Source of the DNA: a candidate division FCPU426 bacterium
GTDB taxonomy: Bacteria > Oederibacteriota > Muellerivitia > Muellerivitales > Muellerivitaceae
Length of the DNA: 64,000 bases
Assembly: GCA_003136635.1 (NCBI GenBank)
Contig: PLFD01000030.1
Location: 56,155-120,154 of the forward strand
Direction of reading: 5' to 3'
In this document: one piece after another, positions 9,355 through 18,445 of the stretch
Layout: each line of letters opens with the position of its first letter
Numbering within the stretch: position 1 is the stretch's first letter
Notes under the pieces: model-generated
Databases searched by the model: none
The model's input: only the letters and a program-made list of their open reading frames with translations
What the model was told of the DNA's origin: nothing
Translations under genes and position numbers: made by a program

Positions 9355-10502
9355 AATCCCAGGATAGGCAAAAACTCAAAAAGAACTTTATGAAATTTGG
9401 CTTTGTTTTTACAGCTTGTTGGTTTTCCGCAGTCACACTTCGCGCGGGTGTTGTTTCTTTAACGGGTCCCGAAATTATAAAACTCCGAAGCGTGGCGGCT
9501 TCCTCCACGGACGCGGCTCAATGGGCAAGGTTGACCGAGGAAACCGCCGATGATGTTCTGACCAAAACCCCTCATCCGGTTGAAAACATCCAATCCGCGG
9601 GGAAATTAAAAGGCAGAGCGGAAAAAATCCGGACCGAAAAAGCGCTGGATGATTTTCGCGATCTTAAAAATTTGGAATGGGCTTATGCCTTAACCTGGCA
9701 AAATAACTACCTGCAAAAAGCCGAAGACTATGTGTTGGCTTGGGCGAAAACCTGCCGCCCCCCCGAAAACCCCATTGACGCGACGAATCTGGAAACCTTG
9801 ATTGAAACCTATGACCTAACCCGTCCTCAAATGAACCCTTCGGACCAACAAGTGGTCGACAACTGGTTGAAGTCAGTAATCGATACGCTGTTTGCCTCAG
9901 AAGACCCCAGTAAAAATAATTATCGAAACAACTGGCAGGCCCATCGGCTCAAAATTATCAGCATGGCGGCTTTTGTGCTGGGCGATACGGCGACCGAACA
10001 GCGGGCCTTGGGAGAATTAAAGACGCTGATGGCCGTCAACTTAAACGCCGATGGTACTACTTTTGATTTTTCGGAACGAGACGCCCTGCATTATCACGTT
10101 TATGATTTGGAACCCCTGATTCGAACCGCCATCCTTTATCAACGGGGTCAAAATCTTGATCTCTACCACTGGACGACAGACAAAGGAGCTTCCATGGTCC
10201 ATTGCGTCGCCTTTCTCATCCCTTACGCGGATAAGGAAAAGACCCATCCTGAATGGGTTCATACCACGGTTCAATTTGATATTCAGCGGGGTCAAAATCA
10301 CGAAAAGGGTTATACCGCCGGGGAGAATTTCGATCCTCAAAGGGCTCAAAAATGTTTGGAACTCGCCCAGTTTTTTGAACCCGATTTGAAAGATTTGGTG
10401 GGCACATTAGCCGAAAATCCAACCTCCGCTTATCCTTCCTTTCAAATTCTGATCAATGAAGTTGCCAGGCCAGAAATTATTCCACAAAAGCCGCCCTCAT
10501 GA
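9351..10502 (+). CDS. Secreted alginate-lyase-fold (alpha/alpha toroid) protein
   Basis: DGTTFDFSERDALHYHVYDLEPLI resembles alginate lyase-like domains; overlaps the previous CDS by 4 nt. Confidence 0.6.
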   Translation: MKSQDRQKLKKNFMKFGFVFTACWFSAVTLRAGVVSLTGPEIIKLRSVAASSTDAAQWARLTEETADDVLTKTPHPVENIQSAGKLKGRAEKIRTEKALDDFRDLKNLEWAYALTWQNNYLQKAEDYVLAWAKTCRPPENPIDATNLETLIETYDLTRPQMNPSDQQVVDNWLKSVIDTLFASEDPSKNNYRNNWQAHRLKIISMAAFVLGDTATEQRALGELKTLMAVNLNADGTTFDFSERDALHYHVYDLEPLIRTAILYQRGQNLDLYHWTTDKGASMVHCVAFLIPYADKEKTHPEWVHTTVQFDIQRGQNHEKGYTAGENFDPQRAQKCLELAQFFEPDLKDLVGTLAENPTSAYPSFQILINEVARPEIIPQKPPS

Positions 10503-11587
10503 AAAATACCGCTCTTCTTTTTTGTCTTTTTCTCGCGGGTTCTTCCGCATGGGCCCAGGAAGACTTATCTTTTTCGGGACAAGTGGCAGAAGAGGGTGGA
10601 ATCTTCCAAAACTCTCAGTCCGCTCTGGAGCCCTATCAGTATTCGAGACTTTTACTCCAAAGCCGCGGCGATCTTGATCCCGAATTTTCCTGGAGTCTGG
10701 AGGGAGAAGCCGGTCAGCAATCCTCCGAATTGTCTCAGTCGCCAACCTGGTTGATTTACGCTTCGCAGAATGTCGTGAATTTGGAAATCGATAATTCCAC
10801 GGCTTTTTCCAACGCCACCTACCAAATGGCCCGGTTTGATAGGGCTTTTATGAAATGGACATCGGGCCGATGGGAAATTACCGCAGGGCTTCAAACCTTC
10901 GACGGAGGAACCGCTTATTTTTATCAGCCGACCCATTATTTTAATCCCCTTCCTCCTCTGGCCTGGATCACCGATGAGCCCCTGGGAAGTGAGGGTCTTA
11001 ACTTGAATTGCTTTTTATTCGACGACCTGAGTGTGGAAGGTTCGGTTCGTTGGCTGGCCGGCGGAGCGAGCGAAGGAGTGGCCCGGCTGATCAATAAAGG
11101 AATCGGTATTTCCATCACCCCCAGTTTCGCGTGGCTGGAAGGCCGTAACGGAGCGGGGCTGGAGCTATCCGGCACCTTTCCGGACTTTCAAGTTAGGTTG
11201 GAAGGAGTGAACTGGTTTTATTCCAATAACATTTCGCGGCTGGAATGGACCGCCGGTCTATCCACTCTCGTTCAAGGAACCAAACTGACGTTAGAAGGCT
11301 TGCGGGATGCCACCGGCGGGGCTTTAGGCGGATGGACTTCGGTCAATCCGGATTCCTTTTATTTTTTCGCTTCGGCTCAGAGGGATTTTTCGGGACAATG
11401 GCAGGCCTCTTCCGCTTTGGTAAAATCATTAGACGGCGGCCCTTTCTTACTATGGCCAAAGGTTTCTTACAATTTAAGTCAAAGCTGGAAACTCACGGCG
11501 CAGGCCCAATGGCCTTTGGGATCGACTCAAGGACTCTTAGGGTTGACACCCAGCCGCTCGGGTCTTTCGCTCGCTTATTTATTCTGA
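10499..11587 (+). CDS. Outer-membrane beta-barrel-like protein
   Basis: Signal peptide, alternating amphipathic strands, C-terminal ...GLSLAYLF aromatic end. Confidence 0.65.
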   Translation: MKNTALLFCLFLAGSSAWAQEDLSFSGQVAEEGGIFQNSQSALEPYQYSRLLLQSRGDLDPEFSWSLEGEAGQQSSELSQSPTWLIYASQNVVNLEIDNSTAFSNATYQMARFDRAFMKWTSGRWEITAGLQTFDGGTAYFYQPTHYFNPLPPLAWITDEPLGSEGLNLNCFLFDDLSVEGSVRWLAGGASEGVARLINKGIGISITPSFAWLEGRNGAGLELSGTFPDFQVRLEGVNWFYSNNISRLEWTAGLSTLVQGTKLTLEGLRDATGGALGGWTSVNPDSFYFFASAQRDFSGQWQASSALVKSLDGGPFLLWPKVSYNLSQSWKLTAQAQWPLGSTQGLLGLTPSRSGLSLAYLF

Positions 11588-11606
11588 CTTTCGGAGAAGA
11601 TAAAAC

Positions 11607-12206
11607 ATGAAAAAAATGAAAGCAATCAAAACGCGAAAACCTGTTTTAAAAAACACTTTTCGCCCTAAAAACTTCCCGGAAAATATCGTTCTCATCGGCA
11701 TGTTTGGGAGCGGCAAAAGCACTATTGGAAAAATTTTGGCTCATAAATTGAGGTACCACTTCGTGGATGTAGACGAACTGATTGAACGAAAATACCGTAA
11801 ACCCCTGCAAAGGGTTTTGGATGAGCTGGGAATGAAAGACTTCATGAAAATGGAAGATCAAACCCTTCAATTACTGCGTCAATGGCACAGCGTCACCTCT
11901 CCCGGCGGCAGCGCGGTTTATTACCCGAAGGGCATGGCTCAATTGGGCCGGTTAGGCCCGCGAATTTATTTAAAGGTTTCTTTGGAGACCCTTAAAAAAC
12001 GTCTGCCTGATTGGTCCCAAAGAGGGGTCGTTTGCCGGGGCGGAACAACTTTACCGGCTCTTTACCGCGAAAGAACACCTCTCTTTAAAAAATACGCGGA
12101 TCACATGATTGATACCGCCGGAAAGTCCGCGGAAAAAATCGCGGATGAAATTTTTATTCTTTTAGCCGATCCCCAAAAATCTTCGCCGGTAAAAAGACCC
12201 GTTTAA
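11607..12206 (+). CDS. Shikimate kinase-like protein
   Basis: IGMFGSGKSTIGKILAHKL Walker A, FVDVDELIE, PGGSAVYY, R-E-R-pLF-kYAD. Confidence 0.75.
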   Translation: MKKMKAIKTRKPVLKNTFRPKNFPENIVLIGMFGSGKSTIGKILAHKLRYHFVDVDELIERKYRKPLQRVLDELGMKDFMKMEDQTLQLLRQWHSVTSPGGSAVYYPKGMAQLGRLGPRIYLKVSLETLKKRLPDWSQRGVVCRGGTTLPALYRERTPLFKKYADHMIDTAGKSAEKIADEIFILLADPQKSSPVKRPV

Positions 12207-12284
12207 TTCCGCCGCGCTCATTTCGAAGATTCGAAAGATTATGTTAAAGTAACTTGAAGAAAGTCACTTTTTTAGGAGACTTGT

Positions 12285-13856
12285 TTGTCCTATTTTAAAC
12301 CCCATCTTCGAAGAAATTTTTGGGTATTTTCTCCTTCCGAATTGCTGACCTCGCTTCTGATATTGGTTTTTTATCTTCTTTCCCTGAGCGCTTTTTTTTC
12401 GGAAGCTCCCGGCTCGGCCTCGGCCTTACTTCAAAGTTCCATCAATGCTTTAATCTGGCTGGTTTGGATCTATTTCGTTTCTATCCGCCGTCCCCCCCCT
12501 TTTGGAGGATGGGGACTTTTTCGAGGATTAGCTCCTTATCTGGGTTTGGCGCTTTGTTATAGTTTGATGAAGCCATTGATTCCTGTCCTGCATCCTCAGC
12601 TTTACGACAAGGACCTTCACCAGCTCAATACCCAGCTCATGGGTAAGGGATTTTCCTTTTGGCAAAACGGATTAGTGGGACACCCGGTCTGGACGGACTT
12701 CCTTTGCTTTTGCTACTTAAGTCTGTTTGTCTGGCTTTTCAGCCTTTTGATCTACCACAGTTATTTGCGCCGGGCCCTCTATCAGCGGTTCATGCTGGGA
12801 TTAACGCTGGTTTATACCGGCGGTTTTATCGGCTATCTGCTTTTTCCCGCCTTGGGTCCCCGTTTCGCCTATCCTTCGGACTGGACCTGGCTTCACGGCG
12901 GCGTTATCTACAGCCTGACTCAAAATGTGGTCATCAATCTGGGAGCCCGGTTTGATGTTTTCCCCAGCCTGCATGGCGCTATTTCAGCCTATCTTCTCTT
13001 TTGGCAAATCGGCCATGACCGCCGGGGTTTGGTTTGGGGACTTCCTTTAGCGGTCGGCATCTGGTGTTCCACTCTTCTTTTAGGATTTCACTACCTCCCC
13101 GATCTACTCAGCGGTTGGTTGCTGGCCTTGGTCAGCGCTCTTTTGGCGCCCCAGCTGGAAATCATAGCGGGTGTTTTTCGCCGGTCTCTTCAGCCGCCGC
13201 GTGTCTGGTTGCTTACTTTGACCGAAGGTCATGGAGATGTTTATGGAAAATTGGCCGGCCGTTTAAGTGAATTACTGCCCCTGGGCGCTGAAACTTCCCC
13301 CGGATTTATCTGCGGCAATGTTCCTCGCAATCGAGGGGAAGAACCCGTGCGCCAGGCCTTAAAAGATATCGGCAACGGACCCTTCTGGCTGCGGCCTTCT
13401 GAAAATTCCGGCTCCAAACGAAACACCTTAATGTCCCTAAAACCTTTATCCACAGAACAAGTGGTTCGAACCGTATTTAATTCGGTCAACCCGGATCAAT
13501 TTTTTATCGTACAAAAAGCTCTCAAGGTTTCAGCCCTGGGAGTCTGCCGCGCTTATCCTCAAAAAAGATGGACCCTTTCAGAAGTTGACATCCGGGTTAC
13601 TTCCGTTTCACAGAGGGCTGAACTAACGCTAAAAATCACCCCCGAAACGGGGTTGATCCAGAGTTTGATTGAAGCCCCCTGGAAATACTTCCCCAAAGAA
13701 TTCCCATTGAAGGGATTTGAATTGTTTGATGTCGTCAAACTAACGCGTAACTTGGCCAATCGCTGGCACCATCCATCCGAAGTGGAATGGGTTCTTTCAG
13801 AAGGGAAGGTTTATGTTTTGGACGGTCGAATTGTCCGCGAGGGAAAACAAAATTGA
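12285..13856 (+). CDS. PAP2-superfamily (inositolphosphotransferase-like) membrane protein with C-terminal PPDK/PEP-synthase N-terminal-like domain
   Basis: FPSLHGAISAYLLFW and LGFHYLPDLLSGWLLALV PAP2 motifs; C-terminus GDVYGKLAGRLSELLPLGAETSPGF ... WLRPSENSG ... FIVQKALKVSALGV ... HHPSEVEWVLSEGKVYVLDGR. Confidence 0.75.
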   Translation: MSYFKPHLRRNFWVFSPSELLTSLLILVFYLLSLSAFFSEAPGSASALLQSSINALIWLVWIYFVSIRRPPPFGGWGLFRGLAPYLGLALCYSLMKPLIPVLHPQLYDKDLHQLNTQLMGKGFSFWQNGLVGHPVWTDFLCFCYLSLFVWLFSLLIYHSYLRRALYQRFMLGLTLVYTGGFIGYLLFPALGPRFAYPSDWTWLHGGVIYSLTQNVVINLGARFDVFPSLHGAISAYLLFWQIGHDRRGLVWGLPLAVGIWCSTLLLGFHYLPDLLSGWLLALVSALLAPQLEIIAGVFRRSLQPPRVWLLTLTEGHGDVYGKLAGRLSELLPLGAETSPGFICGNVPRNRGEEPVRQALKDIGNGPFWLRPSENSGSKRNTLMSLKPLSTEQVVRTVFNSVNPDQFFIVQKALKVSALGVCRAYPQKRWTLSEVDIRVTSVSQRAELTLKITPETGLIQSLIEAPWKYFPKEFPLKGFELFDVVKLTRNLANRWHHPSEVEWVLSEGKVYVLDGRIVREGKQN

Positions 13857-14296
13857 AAAACACTTTGTTAATACTGATCTTTTTATTTTTAGGCGTCTCT
13901 TCATCCAAAGCCGCGAACGAATGGATTACGGTTCCCGTGGTGGTGGCTGATTATTACGGATGGGCTTACACCGAAGCTTTCATGGATAACGCCAATGTTT
14001 ACGGCTTCTCAACCGCCGGTGTGGACGCTTTAGGCTGGACTCTGCTGATTGGCGCGGGAGATTATGACGCCGGTTTGAAATTCGTCAATTTGGCCGGACT
14101 AGCTAAAACCGTTTATCCTATTGCGACGCTTTTATGGGCGACAGACACGGGGACCAGGCAAAGAGCCTGGATTGCCCTGGGAACCCATACCTTGACCTTG
14201 GTAACTTTAGAATTTTTAGGAAGACCCGCTTTAACCGTGGAAGCTTTCGGACCCCGTCACGACGCTTACGGCGCCTCTCTGACTTTCCGTTTTTAA
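13853..14296 (+). CDS. Hypothetical exported protein
   Basis: TTG start overlapping the stop of the previous CDS; signal peptide LKNTLLILIFLFLGVSSSKAA. Confidence 0.55.
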   Translation: MKNTLLILIFLFLGVSSSKAANEWITVPVVVADYYGWAYTEAFMDNANVYGFSTAGVDALGWTLLIGAGDYDAGLKFVNLAGLAKTVYPIATLLWATDTGTRQRAWIALGTHTLTLVTLEFLGRPALTVEAFGPRHDAYGASLTFRF

Positions 14297-14305
14297 ATTC
14301 AACGC

Positions 14306-15244
14306 CTATTTAAAGTTATAGGTCAACCCCGTGGCCAATCCTGAAAAACCCTGGGTGCTGGGCGTATCGAAAGTAACTGTTTTACCCAAAATCGGGCTGT
14401 AAATGGTTCCGGCCGGCAGATTTTCATGTCCCACCTGAACGCTGAACGCCAAAATAAAATCCGTGAGAAATGTAATGTCGGTTCCTAAAGTAATCGAGGG
14501 AATGTTGTCAATTTGATTAAGTGGATAGGTAACCGTGTGTAATGTGTTTTGAATGAGATAAGTATTGTCATAAGCGTTGGTCGCGGCCAGAGATAGGGTT
14601 AAAAAATCCCAGGGTACAAATTCGGCGGTCAGCGCGGATGACCAGCTGCGGCTGTCAATTTCAACCGTTGCGTCCGATGTTCCTAACACTTGCGACACAG
14701 GCCCCTGCTGGGATTGAAGCCCGCCGCTAAAAGTCGCGCCAATCGTAAAGGGATCCCATAGTTGAAAGTTAAGCGTTAAAGTGGAAGTAACCGAATTGAG
14801 AGCCGATTCCCCTCGTTGAAACTGAAAGGCCAACGAAGGTTGAAAAAAGGCTAAACCCAATCCTCCTTCCAAATTGAATTGGCCATAAGTGCTATCCGTG
14901 CCTTCCACTATTTGTCTTCCGGCCACCACGCCGAGAGATGCGTAAGTGCCTGATTCGGTAAAGTTATAAATCCCCGTTAAACCTAGTTGTCTTTGAATTT
15001 GGCCCTGACCCAATTGACTGGGTTGATTGGAATAACTCGCGTCAACCTGACCGCTCCAATAGGGTACAAATGGTTTTTCCGATTCATCATTATCCTCTTC
15101 TTTAGCGTTGGACTCTTTAGGACTAGAAGCATCAGGAGATGAAACTGTCGAAAGTATTTCCGCGGCCGCGGCCCATAGGGGCTTGGCCTGGACTGCCAAA
15201 AGAGCGCTGAAAACTAATGATAAAACCCAAAATTTCATCCACAA
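14306..15244 (-). CDS. Outer-membrane beta-barrel-like protein (paralog of the next gene)
   Basis: Signal peptide; FVPYWSGQVDASYS; terminal aromatic strand GLTYNFK. Confidence 0.6.
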   Translation of the reverse strand: MWMKFWVLSLVFSALLAVQAKPLWAAAAEILSTVSSPDASSPKESNAKEEDNDESEKPFVPYWSGQVDASYSNQPSQLGQGQIQRQLGLTGIYNFTESGTYASLGVVAGRQIVEGTDSTYGQFNLEGGLGLAFFQPSLAFQFQRGESALNSVTSTLTLNFQLWDPFTIGATFSGGLQSQQGPVSQVLGTSDATVEIDSRSWSSALTAEFVPWDFLTLSLAATNAYDNTYLIQNTLHTVTYPLNQIDNIPSITLGTDITFLTDFILAFSVQVGHENLPAGTIYSPILGKTVTFDTPSTQGFSGLATGLTYNFK

Positions 15245-15265
15245 TTCCTTACTAAACCTGAATTT

Positions 15266-16159
15266 TTAGAACTGGTACTGAAGGTCCGCCGAGCCGCCCA
15301 TAAAAAATACCGTGGAGGCATTCGATAAGGTCATGGTTTGCGCCAAACGATCGCTATAAAAAGAACCAGCCGGCATTAAGTCCCATCCGCCCTGACCTGT
15401 TATTTCGACGATCCAGCGGCCGGAAAAGTTCAAATCCAGCCCCAATTTAAAAATGTCCAGGTTATCGGAAAGGCCTGGTGTTTGAGAAACCGTATGGGCC
15501 AGATTTTGAAATTTAACCGTCTGATTGAGATCTTCTTGAAAGCCGCCAAAAAGATCCAGCATTGGATCAATTTTTAATTTTAAATCAAAGCCGATATCGG
15601 CGTTTAATTCATCCACCTCGGCGGAAGCGTCGCTTAAGCCTAACAGAGACGCGAATGGTCCCGTATGGCTGGTGATAATACCCATTACAAATAGTTGAGA
15701 TGTAAAACTAGATGCTAACGGAATATCTCCGCCTACGTTTACTGTCATAGCGTTAAAAGTCATGTCGCCCTTTTGGACGCTAAAAGCGAAAAAAGGCGTC
15801 CACCCGCCCAATCCTACTCCGGCGCTAAAAGCCAAACCTTCCCAGGCCGATAGTGAACCTTCGAGTTGCTGTGTGCCGCCCTGAGCGCAGAAAGAAAAAA
15901 AACTTCCTTCCCGGGTAAGATGCTTGGTTCCATCCAGAAAAAAGCCCGAGCCTTGCTGACCGCCGCCTTCGGAAAAATAGCCGGCTTCCAACTTTCCGGA
16001 CCAATAAGGAGCAAAAGTCTTTTCTCCTGAGGGTGTGGTAGGAAAGGTCAAAGAAGGGTCTGTTTCTATCCAGGAACCGGCGTTTTGAGCCAAAAGTACA
16101 CGGGGAAAAAGGATCGCGACGAAAAGCATAAGATATATATTTTTTTTATAAAGGCGCAT
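15266..16159 (-). CDS. Outer-membrane beta-barrel-like protein
   Basis: Best start is the internal ATG before a signal peptide (MRLYKKNIYLMLFVAILFPRVLLAQ); FAPYWSGKLEAGYFSE; ends in DLQYQF. Confidence 0.6.
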   Translation of the reverse strand: MRLYKKNIYLMLFVAILFPRVLLAQNAGSWIETDPSLTFPTTPSGEKTFAPYWSGKLEAGYFSEGGGQQGSGFFLDGTKHLTREGSFFSFCAQGGTQQLEGSLSAWEGLAFSAGVGLGGWTPFFAFSVQKGDMTFNAMTVNVGGDIPLASSFTSQLFVMGIITSHTGPFASLLGLSDASAEVDELNADIGFDLKLKIDPMLDLFGGFQEDLNQTVKFQNLAHTVSQTPGLSDNLDIFKLGLDLNFSGRWIVEITGQGGWDLMPAGSFYSDRLAQTMTLSNASTVFFMGGSADLQYQF

Positions 16160-16844
16160 TCGTAGGAGTTTGGATACCGCATTCAATTTTATTTTTACCG
16201 GCCCATCGGCCTGCCCGTGGATCTTCTCCCAGTTGAACGGGACGGGTGCAACATTCGGGCGAACAACCAATAGAAAGATACCCCTTTTCCCACAGCGGAT
16301 GGTAAGGAAGATTGTATTTTTTAGCGTAATCCCAAAACATCTTGCTGGTCCAATTGAGCAGGGGGCTTATCTTGACGAGGGTTTCTCTGTCTCGCTCCAC
16401 AAATTGGCGTTTTTGGCGGGTATCCGCCTGATTCCGGCGGATACCCGTGATCCAGGCTTTATAATCTTTCAACGCTTTTTCAAAAGGGGCGATTTTATTA
16501 ACGGCACAGCAAGCATCCGGATCTCTTTCGTAGAGTTTTCCGTTCTTAGCTAAAAACTCTTCAGTAGATACCTCCGGTTTTAGCTCCCGTAGGTTGAGCT
16601 TTAGGCGTTGAACCAATTTATCTCTGTGTTCCAAAGTTTCTTTAAAATGAAACCCTGTATTGGTAAAAAGAACTGGGATATGTGGGTCAATTTGGGTCAC
16701 TAAGTGAAGTAAAACCGCGCTTTCGGCGCCAAAAGAAGTGGCCATGGCCATATCGGGCAAGGTTTTTACAGCCCAGCGGACAATTTCTTCCGCGCTTTGG
16801 GTTTCAAAAGCTTGATTGAGTTTTTCAAAGTCGAGAGAGTTCAT
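16146..16844 (-). CDS. cysH: Phosphoadenylyl/adenylyl-sulfate reductase
   Basis: MATSFGAESAVLLHL, PVLFTNTGFHFKETLEHR, CCAVNKIAPFEKAL, SIGCSPECCTRPV, GRWAGKNKIECGIQ. Confidence 0.9.
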   Translation of the reverse strand: MNSLDFEKLNQAFETQSAEEIVRWAVKTLPDMAMATSFGAESAVLLHLVTQIDPHIPVLFTNTGFHFKETLEHRDKLVQRLKLNLRELKPEVSTEEFLAKNGKLYERDPDACCAVNKIAPFEKALKDYKAWITGIRRNQADTRQKRQFVERDRETLVKISPLLNWTSKMFWDYAKKYNLPYHPLWEKGYLSIGCSPECCTRPVQLGEDPRAGRWAGKNKIECGIQTPTNAPL

Positions 16845-16965
16845 GGTTTTATCATCATAGGATGGGCTCTGATCAAAAACAAGGAAAGCCACAGAAGCCT
16901 CATTTTCGGCCTTTTTGTCAGCATCCGATAAACTCAGACTTTAACGTTGACCCAAGTTAAGCCCC

Positions 16966-18042
16966 GTGTCAATCTTGGCGTCGGCTTTTATTTTAACTCT
17001 AAGAGGTTTTGTGAAACTCTCGCTCAAAAGCGTCGCCATTAACATTTTTATTCTAAGCAGCCTTACAGCTCCCGCCTGGTGCGCGGTGGAAGTCAAAGGA
17101 GCGGGTGGTGTTTCGGATAAATCTTTGGCGCAAACCTGGGCCTCTGAATATTCTCAAACCAGATTGAAATACGACAGCAAAAATACCGCGGAGGCGGTTA
17201 ACGAATTTTTAAGCAACGATTGTGATTACACCTTGATTGATTCGCCTTTCACGGCTCTAGAATCTCCCAAAGTTTCGTCCCACCACCTTCTGTATCTTCC
17301 GGCTGCCCTGTCCGCCCAGGCTGTCATTTATAACCTGCCGGGAATCCTTTCTGGTTCTCTCAAATTAACTCCTGCGGTTTTATCCGACATATTCATGGGA
17401 AAGATTAAAAAATGGAGTGATCCGGTTTTACGCCAACTCAATCCCCGCTTGCTACTGCCAGATATTGATATTCGGGTCGTGCATCAATCCGATGAAAGCT
17501 CCATGAATGATTTTTTTCCTTCTTTTCTTGAACATCAAAATTCCAGATGGATTTTAAAAAGAGAGAAAGATAAAAATCTGCATTGGCCTATTGGTCAAAG
17601 TTTGAGCAACGAAGGAAAGGTTCTGGATAAAGCCCGTCAATGGGCCGGCGTTATCGCGGTCATCGATTTCTCTTTCGCCGATGAAAAGCATTTACCTGTG
17701 GCTCAAATTCAAAATAAATCGGGGCGATTCGTGGAACCTTCCAATGAAAGTATCGGCGCATCCGCTAATGAAGTAACTCTGTTTTCCGGCGACAAACCGG
17801 CCGCCTTAACGGAAAGTCTTAATAAAATGGCTTATCCTCTTTCAACGGTCGTTTGGATAGTGGTTGATCAAGACTACGCTAAAGTTCATCACAACCATGA
17901 TAAGGGTCAGGCTCTCGTGAATTTTTTAAACTGGGTTTTATCAACAGAGGGTCAAACCGGCGCTTCAAAAACAATTTTCGTCCCTTTACCTCGGGAAATG
18001 TTGTCCCAGGCTCAGACGAAAATTCAACAAATTCGATATTAA
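16966..18042 (+). CDS. PstS-like phosphate ABC transporter substrate-binding protein
   Basis: KGAGGVSDKSLAQTWASEY, LTPAVLSDIFMGKIKKWSDPVL, VVHQSDESSMNDFF. Confidence 0.8.
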   Translation: MSILASAFILTLRGFVKLSLKSVAINIFILSSLTAPAWCAVEVKGAGGVSDKSLAQTWASEYSQTRLKYDSKNTAEAVNEFLSNDCDYTLIDSPFTALESPKVSSHHLLYLPAALSAQAVIYNLPGILSGSLKLTPAVLSDIFMGKIKKWSDPVLRQLNPRLLLPDIDIRVVHQSDESSMNDFFPSFLEHQNSRWILKREKDKNLHWPIGQSLSNEGKVLDKARQWAGVIAVIDFSFADEKHLPVAQIQNKSGRFVEPSNESIGASANEVTLFSGDKPAALTESLNKMAYPLSTVVWIVVDQDYAKVHHNHDKGQALVNFLNWVLSTEGQTGASKTIFVPLPREMLSQAQTKIQQIRY

Positions 18043-18060
18043 TCGGAAAAAGTATCTCAA

Positions 18061-18420
18061 CTACGCGTTGTAGTGGGCCAGCACCTTGCTGATTTTTCCC
18101 TTTTCGTTCAAGACCATGACTTCCGAAGCCATCAAGTTTTTCACGCTGTGATAATAAAGGGTTACGCTGTTGACCCCTTCCAAAACTTCGATCAGCTCAA
18201 AACGGAGATCCGGATAGGCTTCTAATCCTTTGAGAAAATAAGAACGCAATTCCTCTAGACCATGAAGAGTGCCGTTGGGCTGGTTGAGGAGACGGACTAC
18301 AAAAGGAGAGGTAAACTCCACGTCTTGGGCGTAATGGGAAAGAATGAGCTCGATTTTGTGGCTGTTCCAGGCCTCAATCCAGTTTTTAGCGAATTCCTCC
18401 CCGTTTACATGTGGATACAT
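18061..18420 (-). CDS. SnoaL/NTF2-like protein
   Basis: EFAKNWIEAWNSHKIELILSHYAQDVEFTSP; start chosen at internal ATG. Confidence 0.7.
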   Translation of the reverse strand: MYPHVNGEEFAKNWIEAWNSHKIELILSHYAQDVEFTSPFVVRLLNQPNGTLHGLEELRSYFLKGLEAYPDLRFELIEVLEGVNSVTLYYHSVKNLMASEVMVLNEKGKISKVLAHYNA

Positions 18421-18445
18421 ATCGCTTTTTCTTTCGGTTTTTAAG

